64,000 nt of DNA from Amycolatopsis sp. A133 (GTDB lineage: Bacteria; Actinomycetota; Actinomycetes; Mycobacteriales; Pseudonocardiaceae): the NCBI RefSeq assembly GCF_031082405.1, contig NZ_JAVHJU010000023.1:1-64000 (forward strand), read 5' to 3'. Position numbers and translations under genes: made by a program. The notes beneath the pieces are model-generated. The model saw only the letters and a list, made by a program, of their open reading frames with translations, searched no databases and was not told the DNA's origin. This document shows, one piece after another, positions 1 through 7,735 of the stretch (position 1 is its first letter; every line of letters starts with the position of its first letter).

Positions 1-54
1 GCCGGCCCGGGTGCGATCGAGAAAACCGCGTCACCGGCCGATACGAGCGTTCGT

Positions 55-90
55 CGTGCCGGTCCGGCACAGCTGTGCCGGACCGGCACG
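55..90. promoter_or_regulatory. 36-bp perfect palindrome upstream of the XRE regulator
   Basis: Two 16-base arms (CGTGCCGGTCCGGCAC and its reverse complement) flank a central AGCT, so all 36 bases are self-complementary. Each arm also contains GTGCCGG facing CCGGCAC, so the site is palindromic at two scales. It ends 68 bases before the ATG at 159. It could be an operator for the XRE protein downstream or a terminator of an upstream gene; no T-run follows it, which favours an operator. Confidence 0.6.
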
Positions 91-158
91 CTTCCCTCAA
101 CACGTCACCGGACGGCTACCCTGGGTGAGTCGGCCTCTCGAAGGTGGAGGACACGCCG

Positions 159-1490
159 ATGTCCCCAATCATGCCGTCGCCGTTGCGGGACGCGATCGCG
201 CGCCAGGATTACCCGGCCGTGCTGCGGCACGCCCGTGAGCTGGCCGGATGGACCCAGACCGAGCTGGCCCACCGGCTGGGTTTTCACCCAAGCGTGATCT
301 CGCGGTTCGAGTCCCGACGGCGGCCGCTACGCGATGTCAAGACCCTGCAGCGCCTGGCCGAGGTCCTGCCAGTGCCCATGGAAGCCTTCGGACTGTACGA
401 CCACGAGGGCGTGGCAACCCGGCGCAGCACGCCTGGTCCTTCTAGGGTGGTCGGCAGTCCCGAACGGGAGGAGGACGACGTGCGTCGGCGCAGCTTCCTG
501 AAGGCCGGCAGCCTGGCTGTCGGTGCCACCGTCGCCGGCGTCGCGACGCCCGCGGCAGCCGACGCGGCCCTGGCGCCCGATCCGGCCACCGTGCTCACCG
601 CGCGCCTCTCCGACGTCCTGGTCGGCGCCCCTGCTCACGGGCCGACGATGCCCGCCGAACAGCTGACCCGCGGTCTGGCAGCTGCGCGCACCGCGTTCGG
701 CAAATCCGACTTCCTCACCCTGGCCGACGTGCTGCCGTCGGTGGTGCGCGCAGCCGAGGTCATTCAAGACCCGGGATCGCTGGCCCAGGCGTACACGCTG
801 GTCACCCGTGCTCTCGCGAAGCTGGTGCCCAACGGGCTGGAGTGGATCAGCGCTGACCGGGCCGTCCGTGCCGCCGGCGCGGCCGGGGAGCCCTTGGTGC
901 TCGCCGAGGCGGAACGGATGCTGTCGGGTGTTTGCCGCCGCGCAGGTCATCACGCACAAGCGCAGGCTCTCGTCCTCGGCGCCGCCGACCGGCTCACGCT
1001 CGACGGGCGGGACCCGCGGCACCTGGTGCTGCATTCCAGCCTGCTGTGCACCGGCGGCTACGCCGCAGCCCGAGCAGGCGACGGCGCCCGCGCTCGGGAC
1101 TTGCTCGACGCGGCCGCCACAACGGCGGCGCGTCTCTCCGGCGATGCTGGCGCCCGGGCGGGAGCGAACCTGCTGAGCCATCGTGTCTCCGTCGAGCACC
1201 TGCTGGGCGACCCGGCCGCCGCCATTCAGCATGCCCGCGCTGCCGGCCCGGTGAGGTTCCCCGACGTCGAGCGCGAAGGACGGTTCCTGGTCGACCTTGC
1301 CGCCGTACACCTGGACCTCGGTAGCCCCGGTTCGGCGTACAACACTCTGCTGGCCGCCGAACGTCGCGCACCCGGGGAGGTCTACACCCGATCTGCCGTC
1401 CGGGACATCGTCGGAGTGCTGCTCAACCAGGGCCGCGTTCCTGTTCCGGGTATCCGCGACCTCGCCGCCCGCGTCCACGTCGTCAACTGA
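159..1490 (+). CDS. XRE-family regulator with internal twin-arginine segment
   Basis: A protein of 443 residues. Residues about 22-72 form a helix-turn-helix (WTQTELAHRLGFHPSVISRFE). Residues 109-135 read RRRSFLKAGSLAVGATVAGV followed by an alanine-rich stretch, which has the form of a Tat signal (RRxFL plus hydrophobic core) but lies inside the protein, after the DNA-binding domain. The remaining 300 residues are Ala/Leu-rich helices that resemble TPR-type repeats. Start: ATG at 159, eight bases after GGAGG; an in-frame GTG at 144 overlaps that ribosome site and is less likely. Actinobacterial XRE proteins of this layout are known but their ligand is not. The upstream palindrome suggests autoregulation (inference). 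Confidence 0.8.
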   Translation: MSPIMPSPLRDAIARQDYPAVLRHARELAGWTQTELAHRLGFHPSVISRFESRRRPLRDVKTLQRLAEVLPVPMEAFGLYDHEGVATRRSTPGPSRVVGSPEREEDDVRRRSFLKAGSLAVGATVAGVATPAAADAALAPDPATVLTARLSDVLVGAPAHGPTMPAEQLTRGLAAARTAFGKSDFLTLADVLPSVVRAAEVIQDPGSLAQAYTLVTRALAKLVPNGLEWISADRAVRAAGAAGEPLVLAEAERMLSGVCRRAGHHAQAQALVLGAADRLTLDGRDPRHLVLHSSLLCTGGYAAARAGDGARARDLLDAAATTAARLSGDAGARAGANLLSHRVSVEHLLGDPAAAIQHARAAGPVRFPDVEREGRFLVDLAAVHLDLGSPGSAYNTLLAAERRAPGEVYTRSAVRDIVGVLLNQGRVPVPGIRDLAARVHVVN

Positions 1491-1513
1491 AGTGCCCGGC
1501 TCGAAGCTTCGGG

Positions 1514-1780
1514 TTACTCCTGAGCTGGCCGACGGCCGCTGAGGCGGTCTCGTCGTGACGGGATGCCTTGGCGCCGCCGGTAAATCGTGTCGCATGCGTC
1601 GCACTGCCGCGGAATGCCGTGGTTTCGCCGTTCGATCAACGGCATGAACACCGGAGTGTCGGTGATACCGCACAGCGTGGTGATAACTTCTGCCGCCTCG
1701 AGCGCTCCCGCGAGGCGGTGCCACTCGCCGTTGATGATTGGGTGAACGGTCTGTGCGTCGAGGTAGATCAGTGCGGTCAT
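1514..1780 (-). CDS. Small hypothetical protein with CxxC motif
   Basis: A protein of 88 residues, last gene of a minus-strand run starting at 3953. It begins MTALIYLDAQTVHPIINGEW and carries a CDAC pair near residue 60 that may bind zinc, followed by a basic tail. Start: ATG at 1780 with GGAG seven bases upstream, 13 bases after the DUF5753 gene. I do not recognise a family. Its position directly behind a DUF5753 regulator, where a DUF397 gene often sits, is notable, but it does not look like DUF397. Confidence 0.55.
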   Translation of the reverse strand: MTALIYLDAQTVHPIINGEWHRLAGALEAAEVITTLCGITDTPVFMPLIERRNHGIPRQCDACDTIYRRRQGIPSRRDRLSGRRPAQE

Positions 1781-1793
1781 CGCGATGCTCCGA

Positions 1794-2570
1794 TCAGGGA
1801 GACCGGAAGTCAGCGCAGGTGACTGACCCGCGTTCGAGAGCCTTGAAGGTCGACCGGTAGCTCCGGACTGCGTCGGGTTCGTTGATGAAGATGACGTTGT
1901 CTTGGTGTCGCAGTGCGACCGTGAAGGCGCCGCTCTGGCCTTCATAGATTGTGAAGGGATCGATCCCCTTCGCGACGCTCGGAGGAACGATCTTGACTAC
2001 CAGGCCGGGAAGGTTGGCTGCCGCCCGAAGAGCTTGGAGTTGCGGATCGATCGCCGGGGCCAAGGCTGCAGTGCCCACCAGAACGGTGTGGTGGCCGGTC
2101 CAGTCCTGGTCGAGCTGCCGGACTTGATGTTCGAAGACCGCCTGATCGAGGTCGTCCGGCCCCGCTGCGTGCTCCTGCGCAATCGCCCGGATGTACTCCG
2201 GCGTCTGCAGCGGCTCCGGGACGACGTGTGGCGCCCAATCGAAGGTGCGAACCGCGAGCGCCTCCAAGGCTCGCCGCTGACTGGTCGAGCCCGCATCCAG
2301 GGTTTCGATGGAAATCGGGTCCTCAAGCTGCTGTCGGAGCCGCATGACGCGGCCGTACTCGACCGGGCTCACTCGGAGAAATCCGAGGACGTGGGCCACG
2401 TCCTCGATCGCCGGTGCGCGTTTTCCCGTCTCCCAAAGAGACAAGACTTGGGCTGAGATTCCCAGCTTGTGTGCCAGTTGGCGCAACCCCAGTCCTTCTG
2501 CGGTTCGGGCAGTACGCAGAGAGGCGCTCAAGGCGAGCAGGGCCGGAAGGCAGGGGCTTGCTTTGGTCAT
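1794..2570 (-). CDS. XRE/DUF5753 (Scr1-type) regulator
   Basis: A protein of 258 residues. The N-terminal helix-turn-helix (GLRQLAHKLGISAQVLSLWETGKRAP) is followed by the DUF5753 region, recognised by the EPLQTPEYIRAI segment and a C-terminal beta-rich part that includes VVKIVPPS. In the family these proteins bind DNA and are usually paired with a DUF397 partner, in an arrangement annotated as toxin-antitoxin-like; the biochemical role is mostly unproven. Start: ATG at 2570 overlaps the upstream stop as ATGA, indicating translational coupling. An upstream in-frame ATG at 2576 is possible. No DUF397 partner is adjacent. Confidence 0.85.
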   Translation of the reverse strand: MTKASPCLPALLALSASLRTARTAEGLGLRQLAHKLGISAQVLSLWETGKRAPAIEDVAHVLGFLRVSPVEYGRVMRLRQQLEDPISIETLDAGSTSQRRALEALAVRTFDWAPHVVPEPLQTPEYIRAIAQEHAAGPDDLDQAVFEHQVRQLDQDWTGHHTVLVGTAALAPAIDPQLQALRAAANLPGLVVKIVPPSVAKGIDPFTIYEGQSGAFTVALRHQDNVIFINEPDAVRSYRSTFKALERGSVTCADFRSP

Positions 2571-2932
2571 GCGCATTCTCGTTCCATGTCGCGGGCTGCC
2601 GGAATGATCCCGGCGGCGACGTCATCGCCGTGGGAGCGGAGCAGGTCGGGTAGTTCGCCGACCGCGTCGGCGAGGTTGTGGTGCTCGTCCGGGGTCGCAG
2701 TGCCGTCTCGAAGCTGTATGACCAGCAAGGAAATTAGAAGTTGAGTCGCTTCGAGAGCGTCGACGAGTTTCTGGGTGTCGCGGGTCATGCGGGCTCCGGG
2801 CGTGACAGTCGGTCTATCCTTGTCGGAGAGTCGGCGCAGCCCGGCGAGAACCCTGCAGAGGTGGGCGTAGTCCGGATGCTCCGCGACGGACAGGTCGGTT
2901 TCGGACGGCCAGGCGATCGTGGTTGACGGCAC
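2567..2932 (-). CDS. Hypothetical protein, 121 residues
   Basis: GTG start at 2932 with GGAG four bases upstream. The first 45 residues (about YAHLCRVLAGLRRL) and the second half (TQKLVDALEATQLLISLLVI) are predicted helical. The stop overlaps the start of the DUF5753 gene by ATGA. No family recognised. An internal ATG (MTRDTQKL) is an alternative start. Its coupling to the regulator suggests a linked role (inference). Confidence 0.6.
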   Translation of the reverse strand: MPSTTIAWPSETDLSVAEHPDYAHLCRVLAGLRRLSDKDRPTVTPGARMTRDTQKLVDALEATQLLISLLVIQLRDGTATPDEHHNLADAVGELPDLLRSHGDDVAAGIIPAARDMERECA

Positions 2933-2956
2933 GGTGCTCCACCACCTCGGGAAAGT

Positions 2957-3289
2957 TCAGTGCGGCGCATCGTCGGGCCAGCCCATCACCTGACGCAGGA
3001 CATCTTCTGGTGGGCCGTCGACAGGTCCTCGCAGGGGGAGTGCTTCTCGTTTTCCCCAGTCGCCAAACGCAAAACGGGCGCCGATCGCGTGCGGTGGCGT
3101 CTGCAGCATTTCGATGCGCACGACGTCGTGGTGAGCATCGGTTGTCCGATGGCCGATGAGCAGCTCGGGTGCGTTCGAACCGGCCGGAGTGGCGCGCCAT
3201 TCCCAGCCGCGGTTACGCGACTCATTGATGGCCGCGCTGCCGCTCTCCCATGCGAGGGCAGTTTCGTCCCAGCGATCAGAGCCGGTCAT
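2957..3289 (-). CDS. Hypothetical protein, 110 residues
   Basis: Begins MTGSDRWDETALAWESGSA at ATG 3289, with a good GGAGG five to six bases upstream. The sequence is polar, probably cytoplasmic, with no signal or membrane segment. It overlaps the end of the upstream zinc-finger-like gene by 14 bases and is followed after 24 bases by the 121-residue gene, so it belongs to the same minus-strand operon. Family unknown. Confidence 0.6.
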   Translation of the reverse strand: MTGSDRWDETALAWESGSAAINESRNRGWEWRATPAGSNAPELLIGHRTTDAHHDVVRIEMLQTPPHAIGARFAFGDWGKREALPLRGPVDGPPEDVLRQVMGWPDDAPH

Positions 3290-3587
3290 TGTGCCTCCGG
3301 GGTTTGGGGCGTCGCAGGCGTCGCCACAACGAGGTGCCACGCGGTTTGCTGCGGCAGGACGTTCGATCGGCGACAAGGCGCCCGCGGCACGCCGAGCACG
3401 CGCAGCGCGGAGCAGCGATCATCGGCGCAGCGGAGAACTCGGCGCCGCAGATCCCGCGGTACGAGCCGGAGGCTCGTATTCCGTCGACGAAAGCAGCTTC
3501 CGTGACTAGGTGGTTGGTGCCGGTCGACGCTTCAGTGACCCACAGCAGGCGTGGGGGAGCCGGGCGTCTTGTAGGTGCGGTAGCCAT
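3276..3587 (-). CDS. Small cysteine-rich, zinc-ribbon-like protein
   Basis: A protein of 103 residues. The central part reads HLVTEAAFVDGIRASGSYRG, then a CGAEF segment and a CACSAC cluster, a spacing that suggests a zinc-binding fold. Short proteins with this LVTEAAF...CGA...C..C pattern are common beside actinobacterial Scr1-type regulators, as I recall; function unknown. Start: ATG 3587 with GGAG eight bases upstream. The C-terminal 25 residues are very basic. Confidence 0.55.
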   Translation of the reverse strand: MATAPTRRPAPPRLLWVTEASTGTNHLVTEAAFVDGIRASGSYRGICGAEFSAAPMIAAPRCACSACRGRLVADRTSCRSKPRGTSLWRRLRRPKPRRHNDRL

Positions 3588-3722
3588 CGTGAAATCTCCG
3601 CGGTGAAGCTGGATCGAAAGGAACGGTGAACACCCGGCCGGTGCGCTGGTCGGGGCAAGCGCACCGACCGGGCTGATCAGGGGCGGGCTGTCATCCCGCC
3701 GCTGCGGCGGACCCGTGAGCGG

Positions 3723-3953
3723 TCATCTGCGGTCTCCCGGCAGATCGAGGGTCAGCATCGTTTGGGCGTGGCTGACCAGCTCGGCCATCGCTTGCCGGGG
3801 CAGGAAGGCGGGCGGTCCGTCGGCGCCGACCCGGACGGCGCGGACAGGCCCGTCGGTCGTGTCGATCAGGCCCAATGTGACCTGCGTCGCCGAGCCGGCG
3901 GGAGTTCGTGCGGGGACGATCAGCGGTGTTCCGCTCCAGTGGTGTCCTCGCAT
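3723..3953 (-). CDS. Hypothetical protein, 76 residues
   Basis: First gene of the minus-strand group. Begins MRGHHWSGTPLIVPARTPAG; a strong GGGGAGG lies six bases before the ATG at 3953. The sequence looks like a small beta-rich cytoplasmic protein. The 135 bases between it and the next gene hold an inverted repeat (CGGTGCGCT / AGCGCACCG near 3639-3664). Family unknown. Confidence 0.55.
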   Translation of the reverse strand: MRGHHWSGTPLIVPARTPAGSATQVTLGLIDTTDGPVRAVRVGADGPPAFLPRQAMAELVSHAQTMLTLDLPGDRR

Positions 3954-4002
3954 GTGCGCCTCCCCGTTAGGCTGTCAGGGCCATGAGCTGGGCGCTGACG
4001 AT

Positions 4003-4118
4003 GCTACCGAATGTTGGTAGCAAGTGTCAGCGCTGGTAGCGGCGGTGCGCAATGACCTGATCGGGTGACCTCTGCGGTCGGCTCCACCTGCACTAGCATG
4101 TGCTGCATGGCTGGTAGC
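4003..4118. promoter_or_regulatory. Divergent control region with repeated GGTAGC motifs
   Basis: Between the minus-strand operon (from 3953) and the DUF5753 gene at 4133 lie GCTACC (4003-4008) facing GGTAGC (4016-4021), then further GGTAGC copies at 4035-4040 and 4113-4118. A TAGCAT box at 4094-4099 could serve as a -10 for the rightward gene. The repeats are a candidate operator shared by the two directions (inference). Confidence 0.4.
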
Positions 4119-4132
4119 ACCGCGAGGCGCCG

Positions 4133-4969
4133 ATGAACCTCGGCGACGCGCTGAAGGAAGCGCGGGAGTCGCGTGGAGTTTCGCTGCGGAAGCTGGCCGT
4201 GCTCATCGGTCGCAAGGAGTCGGATTCCGGACTGATCTCGCGCTGGGAAACCGGCGAGCGCAACCCCAAGCCCGACGACGTGGCCTCGATCGTCGAAGCG
4301 CTCGGTATCGGCGACGATGCCGGCGCCGAGTTGATGGCGCTGGCCACCAATGCCGGGCAAAGCGGGCGTTGGCATGCCGTGACGGTGGCCGAGCGGCGAC
4401 AGCAGATGAACGCGCTGCTGGCCGCGGAGCGGACGGCGACGACTGTCACCCATCTGGCTCCGCTGCTGATCCCTGGCGTTCTCCAGACGAGTGCGGTCAT
4501 CCGCGCCATGATGGAAGAGGGCGACGTACCGGCCGACGAGATCGACGAGCGAGTCGCGATCCGGATCGGACGACGCGACCTCATTACTCGAAGTGCTCCG
4601 GCAACCCTTGATGTGCTGCTCGGCGAGGCGGCGATCCGGCACGTGATCGGAGGTCGGGATGTCTGGGCGGAACAGCTGACGTACCTGTCGGAGATGATCG
4701 ATCTGCCCAACGTCAAGGTGCAGATCATCCCGTTCGAAGCCGGATGGACGCCGCTCCTGGCTGGTTCGTTCATCCTGTTCGACTCGGCTCAGGCGCCGTC
4801 GATCATCAGTCTCGAGCTGCATCGCGGCGGCCTGATGCTTTACGCCGAGGAAGACATCGCGGTGCATCGGCAGAAGGCCGAGGCGGCGCGCAGCAAGGCG
4901 ATGAGCGTTGAGAAGAGTCTCGAGCTTATTGCGAAGGTGAAGAGCGAGCTGTTGGAGACGAAGCGATGA
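4133..4969 (+). CDS. XRE/DUF5753 (Scr1-type) regulator
   Basis: A protein of 278 residues, the usual length for the family. Helix-turn-helix in residues about 5-60 (GVSLRKLAVLIGRKESDSGL then ISRWETGERNP). The DUF5753 part is marked by LAPLLIPGVLQTSAVIRAMM and by DLPNVKVQIIPF. Start: ATG at 4133 with GAGG six bases upstream. The stop overlaps the DUF397 gene by ATGA. In Streptomyces related pairs affect development and antibiotic production; the role here is unknown. Confidence 0.9.
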   Translation: MNLGDALKEARESRGVSLRKLAVLIGRKESDSGLISRWETGERNPKPDDVASIVEALGIGDDAGAELMALATNAGQSGRWHAVTVAERRQQMNALLAAERTATTVTHLAPLLIPGVLQTSAVIRAMMEEGDVPADEIDERVAIRIGRRDLITRSAPATLDVLLGEAAIRHVIGGRDVWAEQLTYLSEMIDLPNVKVQIIPFEAGWTPLLAGSFILFDSAQAPSIISLELHRGGLMLYAEEDIAVHRQKAEAARSKAMSVEKSLELIAKVKSELLETKR

Positions 4970-5142
4970 CGAACTCGACCGGTTGGTTCAAGTCGAGCTG
5001 GAGCACCGAAACGCAGGACTGCGTTGAGGTTCGTCTCGGTGACGACGTCGGGGTGCGTGACTCGAAGGCCCCGTCCGACGGGCAGCTTTCAGTCGATCAG
5101 GCCGCTTGGGGCGCCTTCCTGGAGCGCCTCACGAAAGCCTGA
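4966..5142 (+). CDS. DUF397 protein
   Basis: A protein of 58 residues: it begins MTNSTGWFKSSWSTETQDC and continues through a VRDSK segment to WGAFLERL, the standard DUF397 pattern (W.KSS.S...CVEV, VRDSK, W..FL). It overlaps the upstream DUF5753 gene by four bases (ATGA). The pair is treated as a toxin-antitoxin-like unit in databases, but its biochemical role is not settled. Confidence 0.9.
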   Translation: MTNSTGWFKSSWSTETQDCVEVRLGDDVGVRDSKAPSDGQLSVDQAAWGAFLERLTKA

Positions 5143-5222
5143 CCCGCACCGCTTCATCGAACGCGTGTTCTAGTCACGTGGTAGGTTCACGTCGTTCGAG
5201 GTCGCGGTCCCGGGAGGTCGAA

Positions 5223-5408
5223 GTGGCGTGGTTGCTGAGGGAGCGAGTCACCGGCTGCGAGTGGCGCATCGGCGACAGCGACCTCGCCTGGGAGGCCGGC
5301 GGCTACGACACCGCCAGATTCGAGCTCCACGTCCTCGATGAGGACGTCACCGGGGCGCCGGACGGCCTCCCCAGCTTCCGCCGGACGTCGGCGGCCTGCT
5401 CGTCGTAA
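5223..5408 (+). CDS. Small hypothetical protein, 61 residues
   Basis: GTG start at 5223 with GGGAGG five bases upstream. Begins VAWLLRERVTGCEWRIGDSD and ends in a Ser/Ala tail. Polar and acidic, no membrane segment. The ribosome site is the main support. No family recognised. Confidence 0.4.
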   Translation: MAWLLRERVTGCEWRIGDSDLAWEAGGYDTARFELHVLDEDVTGAPDGLPSFRRTSAACSS

Positions 5409-5505
5409 AGCCTGCTCGGCGGCCCTGATGATCACCGGTGGCGAGGGAGCTGCCCCGTTCCTACGATGATCACCTCGGGTGCGGCGATCGCGGGGTGGGT
5501 GCCGG

Positions 5506-6135
5506 ATGACGGGGATGCTTCGTCTGGTCGTCGGGCTGGCCGCGGGCCTGGCGCTCACGCCGGTGACCGTGTGCCTGCTGCGCCGGACAATGAACTCCAA
5601 GCTGTCGGGCGCGTGGGTCGCTGAGGTGATCGTTGTGGTCGCGGCCGCGGGAGCGGTCGTGGCGCTCTGGACGCCGTTCGCCATGGCTTTCGGCGCTGCA
5701 TTCGCCTTATTGGGTGTCCCGGCTGCGGCCGTCGATGCCGCCGAGCACCGCATCCCGGACTTGCTCAGCCTCCCGCTGTGCGGCGTTAGCGGCGTCGCCG
5801 CAACCGTTGCCGCGATCGCGAGCGATGATGTCGGATGCGGCCTGCGCGCTCTCGCTGGCGGTGCGGCGTGGGGCGCAGCGTTGCTGCTGTCCTACCTGAT
5901 CACCGGTCAACCGGGACCTGGAGACGTCAAGCTCGCTCCGAGTGTCGGTATTTTGTTGGGCTGGTTCGGCTGGTCCTGGGTCCTGGGCGGGTTCCTCGCG
6001 ACGTATGTCCTCACCGCGGTAGCGGGATTGATCGGCGTGCTGCTTCGGACATACTCGTTTCGGAAGGGGCAGGTGCCGATGGGGCCCTCGATGATCGTGG
6101 TCGCCTTCGTGTGCGGCACGCTCGCCCAGCTCTGA
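5506..6135 (+). CDS. Prepilin peptidase, A24 type
   Basis: A multi-pass membrane protein of 209 residues. The two catalytic aspartates of type IV prepilin peptidases are visible: VDAAEHRIPD (Asp77) and GPGDVKL (Asp140). It lacks the N-terminal methyltransferase domain of PilD and is of the short TadV/FppA kind that cleaves Flp pilins at the inner membrane. The substrates are probably the pilin-like proteins at 17077-18453, about 11 kb downstream. Start: ATG 5506 chosen; an in-frame GTG at 5479 is possible and neither has a strong ribosome site. Its stop abuts the stop of the opposing HxlR gene with no space. Confidence 0.85.
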   Translation: MTGMLRLVVGLAAGLALTPVTVCLLRRTMNSKLSGAWVAEVIVVVAAAGAVVALWTPFAMAFGAAFALLGVPAAAVDAAEHRIPDLLSLPLCGVSGVAATVAAIASDDVGCGLRALAGGAAWGAALLLSYLITGQPGPGDVKLAPSVGILLGWFGWSWVLGGFLATYVLTAVAGLIGVLLRTYSFRKGQVPMGPSMIVVAFVCGTLAQL

Positions 6136-6588
6136 TCAGGCTGAGCGCCGGGCCTCTTCCGAGTCCTGGCTCCGGCGATGCCGTGCCTGCTCGACGATGT
6201 CCGCGTGCTGGCTCACCCAGTCGGCGAGCGGCTGCATGGCCTCGAGCGCTTCCCACGTCGCCGGCGCCAGCGAGTAGACGACCGACGGCGGGAACACACC
6301 CGCCTCCTGGTCGCGGACGATCAAGCGGTCGGCGGTCATCGTCTTCAATGTCCGTGTCAGGACGCTGGCATGAAGTACTCGCGGCCGTCCGGACCAGCTG
6401 TTCGCCGCCGCGGCGGCGTTGAGCGAACCGACCATGTCGAGCAGTTCGGTGTAGTGCTTCGGGCCGCTCTTCAGTGCCAGCAGGATCGCCGTCATCCAGT
6501 CACCGCCGAAGAGCTGCTTCGCGTCATGCAGCTTGCGCAGGCGCTCGGCGTCCTCGGCGGTGATCGCCTGTGTGCTCGGTCGAGTCAT
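6136..6588 (-). CDS. HxlR-family winged-helix regulator
   Basis: A protein of 150 residues. The HxlR winged helix is recognised by KQLFGGDWMTAILLALKSGP, the HYTELLDMVG helix, the LTRTLKTMTADRLIVR recognition region and the VVYSLAP wing. A 13-residue insert (SLNAAAAANSWSG) between helices is longer than usual. Start: ATG 6588 with GGGAGGG seven bases upstream. It is divergent from the EspR-like gene, so it may control that module; HxlR proteins commonly respond to small electrophiles or redox state. Confidence 0.85.
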   Translation of the reverse strand: MTRPSTQAITAEDAERLRKLHDAKQLFGGDWMTAILLALKSGPKHYTELLDMVGSLNAAAAANSWSGRPRVLHASVLTRTLKTMTADRLIVRDQEAGVFPPSVVYSLAPATWEALEAMQPLADWVSQHADIVEQARHRRSQDSEEARRSA

Positions 6589-6625
6589 CGTTCCCTCCCC
6601 GGTTCGATCACCCCAGACTATTGAT

Positions 6626-6697
6626 CTTAAGTTTCCGCAGGTCACGTCTCAACTATCGCGTCGGCATTCACCTGATCAGGTCTTAATTTCAGTTAAG
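6626..6697. promoter_or_regulatory. Palindromes between the HxlR and EspR-like genes
   Basis: This intergenic stretch is A/T-richer than its surroundings. It contains CTTAAG (6626-6631), a 12-base perfect palindrome ACCTGATCAGGT (6670-6681), and directly next to it CTTAA-6-TTAAG (6682-6697). These are candidate operators for either divergent regulator. Confidence 0.45.
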
Positions 6698-6740
6698 TCG
6701 CCTGGTGAGCGGTACCGTCGAGGGGAGCTGAGGAGGGGTG

Positions 6741-7187
6741 ATGGCCGAACGCGGGCGTGACTTCGCGGACAAGCTGAACCACCTGTTCGCCGTCACGAAA
6801 TCGCCGGGCGGTGACGAGTACAGCAACGACTTCGCGGCGGACTCGATCACGGTCGCCGGCACGAAGATCTCCGGCACGTACATCTGGCAGCTGCGCAAGC
6901 GGAAGCGGGACAATCCGACGATCAAGCACGTCGAGGGACTGGCCAAGTTCTTCGGAGTGCCGGTCAACTACTTCTTCGACGACGACGTGACCGATCGCGT
7001 CGACCAGCAACTCCGCGACCTGGCGGCGGAGCAGGAACGCCTCAAGGCAAACGCCGGTGACGAGGAAGCGCAGCGGATCGCGATGCGCGCAGGTGAACTG
7101 ACGCCGGATCGCCGTCAGCTCGTCATGGATCTGCTCGACATCGTCTACCGCGACCAGCAGGCTGCGCGGGAGCGAGGGGAGAGGTGA
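6741..7187 (+). CDS. EspR-like XRE DNA-binding protein
   Basis: A protein of 148 residues. The first 80 residues resemble mycobacterial EspR: FADKLNHLFAV, then GTYIWQLRKRKRDNPTIKHV and LAKFFGVPVNYFFDDD. The C-terminal half is a charged helix with LTPDRRQLVMDLLDIVYRDQ, which could dimerise. EspR is a nucleoid-associated regulator of the ESX-1 secretion locus, so an EspR-like gene next to a secretion/pilus locus is suggestive. Start: ATG at 6741 after GAGGAGGGG. The stop overlaps the protease gene by GTGA. Confidence 0.8.
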   Translation: MAERGRDFADKLNHLFAVTKSPGGDEYSNDFAADSITVAGTKISGTYIWQLRKRKRDNPTIKHVEGLAKFFGVPVNYFFDDDVTDRVDQQLRDLAAEQERLKANAGDEEAQRIAMRAGELTPDRRQLVMDLLDIVYRDQQAARERGER

Positions 7188-7735
7188 ACGAGCGACTGCT
7201 GCGTCGCCAGTGCCGGCGGCTGCTGAAGGATCTGGACATCCGGCCTCCGCTGGACGTCTTCGAGCTGTGCCGACGCGTGGGTGACCGCCGTGGCAAGCCG
7301 ATCCGCTTGCTCGCCCACTCGATCCCGGTGCCCGGCCCGTTCGGCGTGTGGATCAGCACGCGCCCAGCGGACTACATCCTGTATCAGCAGGAAACCAGCA
7401 AGCCACACCAGAACCACATCGTCCTGCACGAACTCGGCCACCTGCTGGCCGGCCACGAGAGCGATCCGTGCGATGACGAGCTCTTGGCCGGGCTGTACCC
7501 GGACATGTCGACGGACAGCCTGCGCCAGCGCTATCCGGATCTCGAGCCGGACGCCGTTCGCCGAGCGCTGCGTCGCACCTCGTACGACACCGACCAGGAG
7601 CGCGAGGCCGAGACGACGGCGACGATCATCCTGGAATGGGCGTCGGTCCTGGATCAGGTCGGCGTCAGCGGAAGATCGAGCGACACCGCCCAGGAAATGG
7701 GAGCTGCGCTCGAAGGCCGGCTGGGGTGGCTGTGA
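7184..7735 (+). CDS. ImmA/IrrE-family metallopeptidase
   Basis: A protein of 183 residues. The zinc motif HELGH lies in IVLHELGHLLAGH, and the third ligand is probably the Glu in QEREAETTA, about 60 residues on. ImmA-type proteases cleave partner HTH repressors to induce mobile elements; the partner here is likely the EspR-like protein encoded just upstream (four-base GTGA overlap). GTG start at 7184. Confidence 0.85.
   Translation: MNERLLRRQCRRLLKDLDIRPPLDVFELCRRVGDRRGKPIRLLAHSIPVPGPFGVWISTRPADYILYQQETSKPHQNHIVLHELGHLLAGHESDPCDDELLAGLYPDMSTDSLRQRYPDLEPDAVRRALRRTSYDTDQEREAETTATIILEWASVLDQVGVSGRSSDTAQEMGAALEGRLGWL

Noticed and set aside
1..5500. Search for a second copy of the tRNA 3' end (left attachment site)
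   Set aside because: No match to GTGCCCCCGGTGAGATTCG was noticed by eye; the left end is probably outside the window, but a computed search is needed to be sure.
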